A DNA stretch of 64,000 bases from Hymenobacter caeli (GTDB taxonomy: Bacteria; Bacteroidota; Bacteroidia; Cytophagales; Hymenobacteraceae): positions 1 through 64,000 of the forward strand of contig NZ_JABSNP010000023.1 of assembly GCF_013294115.1 (NCBI RefSeq). The letters are read 5' to 3'. The position numbers and the translations under genes are program-made. The notes under the pieces were generated by a model. The model saw only the letters and a list, made by a program, of their open reading frames with translations. It did not search any database and was not told the DNA's origin. This document shows, one piece after another, positions 59,213 to 64,000 of the stretch; position 1 is the first letter of the stretch; every line of letters begins with the position of its first letter.

Positions 59213-61097
59213 CGACGAGCGCCTCGCCATCATCGAAAAGTCCAGCCAGCAGGTGTCGCGGGGCATTTTCTTCTCCACGATTATCATCGTGGCGTCCTTT
59301 CTGCCCGTGTTTTTGCTCACCGGGCAGGAGGGCAAGCTGTTTCACCCGCTGGCCTACACCAAGACGTTTATCCTGCTCATCGACGCCGTGCTGGCCGTGA
59401 CGCTGGCCCCGGTGCTGCTGTCCTTTTTTATGAAGGGTAAGTTCAAAACGGAGGAGCAAAACCCCATCAACCGGGGCCTGGAACGGGTGTACGCGCCCCT
59501 CATCAACTGGTGCCTGACCTGGCGCAAAACCACCATTGCCATCAACCTACTGCTATTGGCCATCAGCATTCCGCTGCTGCTGAGCCTGGGCACCGAGTTC
59601 ATGCCGCCGCTCGACGAGGGCTCCATTCTGTTCATGCCCATCACCCAGCCCGACGTGTCGAACACGGAGGTGAAGCGCATTTTGCAGGTGCAGGACAAGA
59701 TTATCATGCAGGTGCCCGAGGTGAAGGGCGTGCTCGGCAAGGCCGGCCGGGCCAGCACCGCCACCGACAACGCTCCGCTGAGCATGATTGAAACCATCAT
59801 CCAGCTCAAGCCCCGCGCCGAGTGGCGGCCGGGCCTGACCAAGGCCAAGCTGATTGAGGAGCTGAACAGCAAGCTGCAAATACCGGGGGTAGTGAACGGC
59901 TGGACCCAGCCCATTATCAACCGCATCAACATGTTGAGCACCGGCATTCGCACCGACGTCGGCGTGAAAGTATATGGCCAGCAGCTCGATACGATTTACA
60001 ACGTGTCGCAGCGGGTGCGGGCGGCCCTGACCGGCGTACCCGGCGTGCAGGACCTGTACGTGGACCCCATCACGGGCGGCAAATATTTACAAATCGACCT
60101 CAAGCGCGACCAGCTGGCCCGCTACGGCCTCACCGTGGACCAGGTGAACGAGGTGGTCGAAATGGCCATTGGCGGGGCCCCGGTGGCCAGCACCGTGGAG
60201 GGTAGGCGGCGCTTCGCCATCGGCGTGCGCCTGGCCGAGGACTACCGCAACAGCCTGCCCGCGCTGGGCCGCATCCCGATTCAGACCACCGCCTACGGGC
60301 CGGTGCCGCTCTCAGCCGTGGCTACGCTGCGCTTCGAGAACGGCCCGCCCATGATTAATTCCGAAAACGCCCAGCTGCGCGGCGCGGTGCTCTTCAACGT
60401 GCGGGGCCGCGACCTGGGCGGCACCGTGGGCGAGGCCATGAAAAAGGTGCAGGCCATGCAGGGTAAGCTGCCCGCCGGCTACTACCTGGAGTGGAGCGGG
60501 CAGTACGAAAACTTGATTAGCTCGCAGCGCACGCTGCTCTTCATTCTGCCCATCGTGTTGGTGGTGATTTTCGGCTGCCTGTACTTCGCGTTTCACTCGG
60601 TGCGCGAGGCGCTGCTGAGTCTGGTCACCATCCCGTTTGCGCTCATCGGCGGGGCCTACATGGTGTATTTCTACGGCGTGCATTTGTCGGTGGCGGTGGC
60701 CGTGGGCTTCATCGCCCTGTTCGGGCTGGCCGTGGAAACGGGCGTCATCATGGTCATCTACCTCAACGATGCCATGCAGCAGCTGGTGGCCGCCAAAGGC
60801 AATTCGAGCGAAACCATCAGCAAGCAGGATTTGCGCGATGCCGTGTTCCACGGCGCGGCCAAGCGCCTGCGGCCCAAGCTAATGACCGTCTCGGTGGCGC
60901 TGTTCGGGCTGGTGCCGGTGCTCTGGGCCACGGGCACGGGCTCCGACGTGATGCTACCCATCGTGCTGCCCATGATTGGCGGGGTGTTCACCTCCTCGAC
61001 CCACATTCTGCTGGTCACGCCGCTGATTTTCCTGATGACCAAGGAGTACGAGCTGCGCAAGTTCGGCAAGCTGGACGTGCTGGCAGTAACCCATTAA
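59205..61097 (+). CDS. cusA: CusA/CzcA-type RND metal efflux pump, C-terminal part
   Basis: From ATG 59205, which overlaps the first ORF's stop as ATGACTAA, 630 residues: MTNDERLAIIEKSSQQVSRGIFF, TM5-TM6 (FLPVFLLTGQEGKLFHPL), the second porter domain and TM7-TM12 (GFIALFGLAVETGVIMVIYL). The split is in the cytoplasmic loop between TM4 and TM5, where halves could reassemble. Either the ORFs are two translationally coupled subunits, or a frameshift in the linker 59115-59204 (sequence, mutation or programmed) breaks one gene. Confidence 0.88.
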   Translation: MTNDERLAIIEKSSQQVSRGIFFSTIIIVASFLPVFLLTGQEGKLFHPLAYTKTFILLIDAVLAVTLAPVLLSFFMKGKFKTEEQNPINRGLERVYAPLINWCLTWRKTTIAINLLLLAISIPLLLSLGTEFMPPLDEGSILFMPITQPDVSNTEVKRILQVQDKIIMQVPEVKGVLGKAGRASTATDNAPLSMIETIIQLKPRAEWRPGLTKAKLIEELNSKLQIPGVVNGWTQPIINRINMLSTGIRTDVGVKVYGQQLDTIYNVSQRVRAALTGVPGVQDLYVDPITGGKYLQIDLKRDQLARYGLTVDQVNEVVEMAIGGAPVASTVEGRRRFAIGVRLAEDYRNSLPALGRIPIQTTAYGPVPLSAVATLRFENGPPMINSENAQLRGAVLFNVRGRDLGGTVGEAMKKVQAMQGKLPAGYYLEWSGQYENLISSQRTLLFILPIVLVVIFGCLYFAFHSVREALLSLVTIPFALIGGAYMVYFYGVHLSVAVAVGFIALFGLAVETGVIMVIYLNDAMQQLVAAKGNSSETISKQDLRDAVFHGAAKRLRPKLMTVSVALFGLVPVLWATGTGSDVMLPIVLPMIGGVFTSSTHILLVTPLIFLMTKEYELRKFGKLDVLAVTH

Positions 61098-61110
61098 CCT
61101 TCTGGATACT

Positions 61111-62367
61111 ATGGCTTTTATCTTTCGGATGATGTTCGCTACGGGACTGCTGGGGCTGCTGGCCGTGCCCGCCCCAGCCCAGCGCCTGCTGCCGCTCGAC
61201 TCGGTGCTGCGGGCCGTGCGCCAGCGCAACCCCGCCCTGCGCCAGTACGACTACCGCGCCCAGGCCAAACAGGCTGCCGTGGCCGGGGCCAGCACCTGGG
61301 AAGCTCCCAAGGTGAGCGCCGGCTATTGGATGACGCCCTACAACCAGCGCCCCATCCGGGAGGCCAACAACGGGCAGGGGATGGGCATGCAGATGGTGTC
61401 GGTGGAGCAGATGGTGCCCAACCCGGCCAAGCAGCGCGCCCGGCGCGACTACCTGGCCGGCCAGGCCGCCGTGGTGCAGGCCGACCAGGCCGCCAGCTTC
61501 AACGAGCTGCGCGCCCGGGCCCGCACGCTGTACTACGAGCGGGTGGTGCTGGAAAAGAAGCTGCGGGTGCTGGACCAGAGCGCCTACCTGCTGGATTTTT
61601 TGCTGAAAATCGCCCAGGCCCGCTACCCCTACAACCAGACCACGCTGGCCAGCATCTACCAGGTGCAGGCGCGGGTAGCCATGCACGCCAACGACCACGC
61701 CACGCTCTACGGCCAGCTGCGCCAGCGCACCATCGCCCTGAACGCGCTCATGGCTCGCGACCCCGCCACCGAGTTTGCCGTGGATACGCTGCTGCCTACC
61801 CCCCCACCCACGGGGCCTGCCGACACGGCCGCACTGGCCGCCCGCCGCTCCGACGTGCGCGGCCTCGACCAGTCGCTGGCCGTGGTGCGCCTTAGCCAGC
61901 AGGTGGAGGCCAGCCGCCGTCGGCCCGATTTTGGGGTGCGCTACGACCACATGAACGGCATCGGCAGCACGCCCAACCAGTTCACCGTCATGGGGATGGT
62001 CACGCTGCCCTTCGTGCCCTGGGCCGCCCGCGAGTACAAGGCCAACACCGCCGCCCTGGGGCTGGAAGCGCGGGCCGTGCAGCAGCAGCGGGCCAGCCTG
62101 CTCAACGATGCGGCCGGCCGCCTCAGCACCCTGCAATCGGACCTGCTCACCCAGCGCGAGCTGGTCGAAAACTACGAGCGGGGCATCCTGCCGGCCCTGC
62201 GCAAAAGCTACCAGGTAACACTGCTGGCCTACCAGCAAAATACCGCCCAGCTGCCCGCCGTGGTCGAAGCCCTCGATGCCTGGCTGCGGACCCGCCTGCA
62301 AGCCCTCGACACCCAAAATGAACTCCTCGCCCTCACCGTGCGCTATGACCAGGAACTTGAGCAATAA
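61111..62367 (+). CDS. cusC: TolC-family outer-membrane channel
   Basis: A 418-residue secreted protein. The signal peptide is followed by VLRAVRQRNPALRQYDYRAQAKQAAVAG, the typical TolC/CusC start, long helices, and a repeat of the motif in the second half (ALGLEARAVQQQRASLLNDAAG). It starts 13 bp after the RND gene and should form the exit duct with it. Confidence 0.87.
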   Translation: MAFIFRMMFATGLLGLLAVPAPAQRLLPLDSVLRAVRQRNPALRQYDYRAQAKQAAVAGASTWEAPKVSAGYWMTPYNQRPIREANNGQGMGMQMVSVEQMVPNPAKQRARRDYLAGQAAVVQADQAASFNELRARARTLYYERVVLEKKLRVLDQSAYLLDFLLKIAQARYPYNQTTLASIYQVQARVAMHANDHATLYGQLRQRTIALNALMARDPATEFAVDTLLPTPPPTGPADTAALAARRSDVRGLDQSLAVVRLSQQVEASRRRPDFGVRYDHMNGIGSTPNQFTVMGMVTLPFVPWAAREYKANTAALGLEARAVQQQRASLLNDAAGRLSTLQSDLLTQRELVENYERGILPALRKSYQVTLLAYQQNTAQLPAVVEALDAWLRTRLQALDTQNELLALTVRYDQELEQ

Positions 62368-63751
62368 GCCCGTGCGGCGGGGGGTAGCCGCCGCCCTGCT
62401 GGGGGCCCTGGGGGCCCTGCTGGCGGGCTGCCACGGCCAGGCCCACGGCCCCGCCAACATGGCCCAAACCCCGCCGGTGGCCACCAGCGCGGCCATGCAG
62501 TACACCTGCCCCATGCACGCCCAGATTGTGCGCGAGGCCCCCAGCAGCTGCCCCATCTGCGGCATGGACCTGGTGCCCAAGGTGCTCGACAACGCGGCCG
62601 CCGCCGCTGCGCCCGCCGACCTGGGCCAAGTCAGCCAGGCCCCCAACGCGGCCGTGCTAGCGGCCGTGGCCACGGTGCGCCCCGTGGCCGACGGCACGGC
62701 GGCTGACACCCTCACCCTACCGGGCGTGGTGGACTACGACCCGCGCCGCAGCCGGGCGGTGGCGGCCCGCTTCGGCGGGCGCATCGAGCAGCTGGCCGTG
62801 CGCTTCAACTACCAGCCCGTGCGGCGGGGGCAGAAGCTGCTCGAACTCTATAGCCCCGAGCTGGTAACGGCCGAACAGGAGCTGCTTTTCCTGCTGGCAA
62901 ACGACGCTGATAATGCGCTGCTGGTGAACGGTGCTCGGCAAAAACTGCGCCTGCTGGGCCTGACCGACCCGCAGCTGCGCGAGTTGGCTCGCACCCGCCG
63001 GGCCAGCTACCGGGTGGCTATTTTCAGTCCCTACGATGGCTACGTGGTGGAAACGCCGGCGACTCCCGTGCCTATTCCGGCCGCCGCCACCGGCAGCATG
63101 AGCCCCAGCCCCGAACCGGGCATGAATGCCGGCGAACCCAGCGGCCCGGCGGCTAATTCGGCCACCGGGCCGGTGCAGCCCCAGCCGCTCACCCTCACGG
63201 AGGGGGCCTACGTGAGCACCGGCCAGACCTTATTTCAGGTGGTGAACACCGACCAGGTGTGGGGCCTCTTTCAGCCCACCCCGGCCGAGCTGGCCCGGCT
63301 GCGCCCCGGCCAGCCGCTGCGCGTGGTGGCCGAAGGCACCGGCCTGCCGCCCCGCACCGCCCACCTCGGTTTGGTAGAGCCCGAGTTTCGCGCTGGGGCC
63401 AGCGTGGCGGCCGTGCGGGTGTACCTGCCCAACCCGCAAGGCCGGCTCCGGCGCGGCCAGCGCCTGACCGGGCAGCTGGTGCCCACCGCCGCCCCGGCCG
63501 GGGCCGGGAGCTTCTGGCTGCCCCGCGCCGCCGTGGTGGACCTGGGCACCCGGCAGGTGGCTTTCGTGCGGCGCGGGGCCACGTTCGTGCCGGTGGCCGT
63601 GCAGGTCGGCCAGCGCACCGCCAGCCGGGTGCAGGTGCTGCGCGGCCTCGCCGGCCCCGAAGACGTGGCCGCCAACGGCCAGTACCTCATTGATAGTGAA
63701 GGCTTCATTCAAACCTCCGCCAACGCGGCTAACCCGTCCGCCCATGATTAA
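62345..63751 (+). CDS. cusB: CusB-type periplasmic adaptor lipoprotein with heavy-metal binding domain
   Basis: ATG 62345 (MTRNLSNKPVRR) overlapping cusC by 23 bp; 468 residues. The lipobox is LLAGC. Residues ~45-75 are the small YHS/HMBD-type domain YTCPMHAQIV...CPICGMDLVP. The adaptor core follows (RIEQLAVRFNYQPVRRGQKLLELYSPEL with barrel-sandwich hybrid residues; later VFQVVNTDQVWGLFQ and a beta-barrel part). A ~45-residue Pro/Ala/Gly insert interrupts it around 265-300. It links RND and TolC. Confidence 0.9.
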   Translation: MTRNLSNKPVRRGVAAALLGALGALLAGCHGQAHGPANMAQTPPVATSAAMQYTCPMHAQIVREAPSSCPICGMDLVPKVLDNAAAAAAPADLGQVSQAPNAAVLAAVATVRPVADGTAADTLTLPGVVDYDPRRSRAVAARFGGRIEQLAVRFNYQPVRRGQKLLELYSPELVTAEQELLFLLANDADNALLVNGARQKLRLLGLTDPQLRELARTRRASYRVAIFSPYDGYVVETPATPVPIPAAATGSMSPSPEPGMNAGEPSGPAANSATGPVQPQPLTLTEGAYVSTGQTLFQVVNTDQVWGLFQPTPAELARLRPGQPLRVVAEGTGLPPRTAHLGLVEPEFRAGASVAAVRVYLPNPQGRLRRGQRLTGQLVPTAAPAGAGSFWLPRAAVVDLGTRQVAFVRRGATFVPVAVQVGQRTASRVQVLRGLAGPEDVAANGQYLIDSEGFIQTSANAANPSAHD

Positions 63752-64000
63752 GCTACTTCCTGGAAAGCCCCGGCAAATCCGCCGGCGGCCGTGGCTGACG
63801 CTGCTGCTGGCCGGGCTACTACTGAGTGCGGCGGCCTGCCAGCAGGGCAAGCCCGACCCTGACCAAACTGCCGGTTCGGTGGCCTACTACACCTGCCCGA
63901 TGCATTCGCAAATCCACGCCGACGCGCCGGGGGACTGCCCCATCTGCCACATGCACCTAGTGGCGGTGTCGCCGCTAGCCGCCCAAAAGCCGGCGGCCGG
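63744..64000 (+). CDS. Second heavy-metal-binding adaptor-like lipoprotein (partial, cut by window end)
   Basis: ATG 63744 overlaps the cusB stop as ATGATTAA. The visible 85 residues have a basic n-region, a lipobox LSAAACQ, then YYTCPMHSQIHADAPGDCPICHMHLV, an HMBD-like domain with one Gly-to-His change versus the cusB one (CHMHL for CGMDL). It is probably a second CusB-like adaptor or CusF-type metal chaperone. The end is outside the window. Confidence 0.75.
   Translation, partial: MIKLLPGKPRQIRRRPWLTLLLAGLLLSAAACQQGKPDPDQTAGSVAYYTCPMHSQIHADAPGDCPICHMHLVAVSPLAAQKPAA

Noticed and set aside
57833..59335. Long minus-strand frame opposite the RND gene
   Set aside because: It is antisense to a clear RND pump; His/Val/Gly composition with no family signature.
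61015..62715. 566-codon minus-strand frame
   Set aside because: It is antisense across two genes (cusC and the start of cusB) and shows the same shadow composition.

Overview
The window is GC-rich (roughly 60% by eye) and its gene content points to Bacteroidota, most likely a Hymenobacter-like Cytophagales bacterium. The evidence is a Bacteroidetes-type tra operon (DUF4134/TraE, DUF4133/TraF, TraG, TraJ, TraK, TraN, TraM, TraO), promoters with TTG-N19-TAnnTTTG spacing, a TonB-dependent receptor with a carboxypeptidase-regulatory-like N-terminal domain, a DUF6799 protein and a HYC_CC_PP-type protein. The genus is an inference from overall resemblance. The sequence looks like a conjugative plasmid or integrative element carrying defence cargo and a large copper/silver resistance island.

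Layout. 0.2-2.1 kb: an unrecognised barrel-like protein and a 124-bp inverted-repeat element that looks like a MITE. 2.7-8.5 kb: a PD-(D/E)XK nuclease with a small partner gene, then a leftward set of plasmid-backbone genes (DUF932, DUF3846-like, ArdC-like antirestriction protein, small unknowns) that share duplicated promoter blocks. 8.8-15.1 kb: a split HipBST toxin-antitoxin module with operator-like repeats, followed by a tightly overlapping three-gene unit: a KIQK..RYP middle-component-like protein, an SMC/Rad50-like ABC ATPase with a four-Cys zinc site, and a helical-repeat protein ending in a PD-(D/E)XK nuclease. This is the best candidate for an under-described conflict system. 15.2-18.7 kb: a 1012-residue TOPRIM protein and a helix-turn-helix (HTH) protein. 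18.9-29.6 kb: the type IV secretion (tra) operon, in which the traF-like gene has an in-frame TGA. 29.7-35.5 kb: a mixed segment with a Fic protein carrying an AbiEi-like N-terminus, a 5'-truncated metal P-type ATPase, a ZIP-like transporter and a helix-hairpin-helix/PD-(D/E)XK protein.

35.6-64 kb: metal island. It holds a TonB receptor, a leftward copA-cupredoxin-AraC operon, a second AraC-type regulator whose metal-binding CxxC has been lost, a Csp-type four-helix copper storage protein, two paralogous secreted proteins, a multicopper oxidase fused to a CopB-like half barrel, a Met-rich DUF6799 protein, an HMA chaperone, a CPH-type (CopB) P-type ATPase, a Met-rich lipoprotein, an outer-membrane barrel, a DUF305 protein and a Cus-type RND system (cusA split in two frames, TolC-type channel, CusB-type adaptor, and the start of a second adaptor-like gene cut by the window end). 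Together these would export copper from the cytoplasm (CopA, CopB), oxidise or store it (multicopper oxidase, Csp, Met-rich proteins) and pump it across the envelope (CusABC). A recurring AAATTATGCAA-type site lies about 100-120 bp upstream of at least four of these start codons, in the same orientation, and is a candidate operator for the AraC/HMA regulators.
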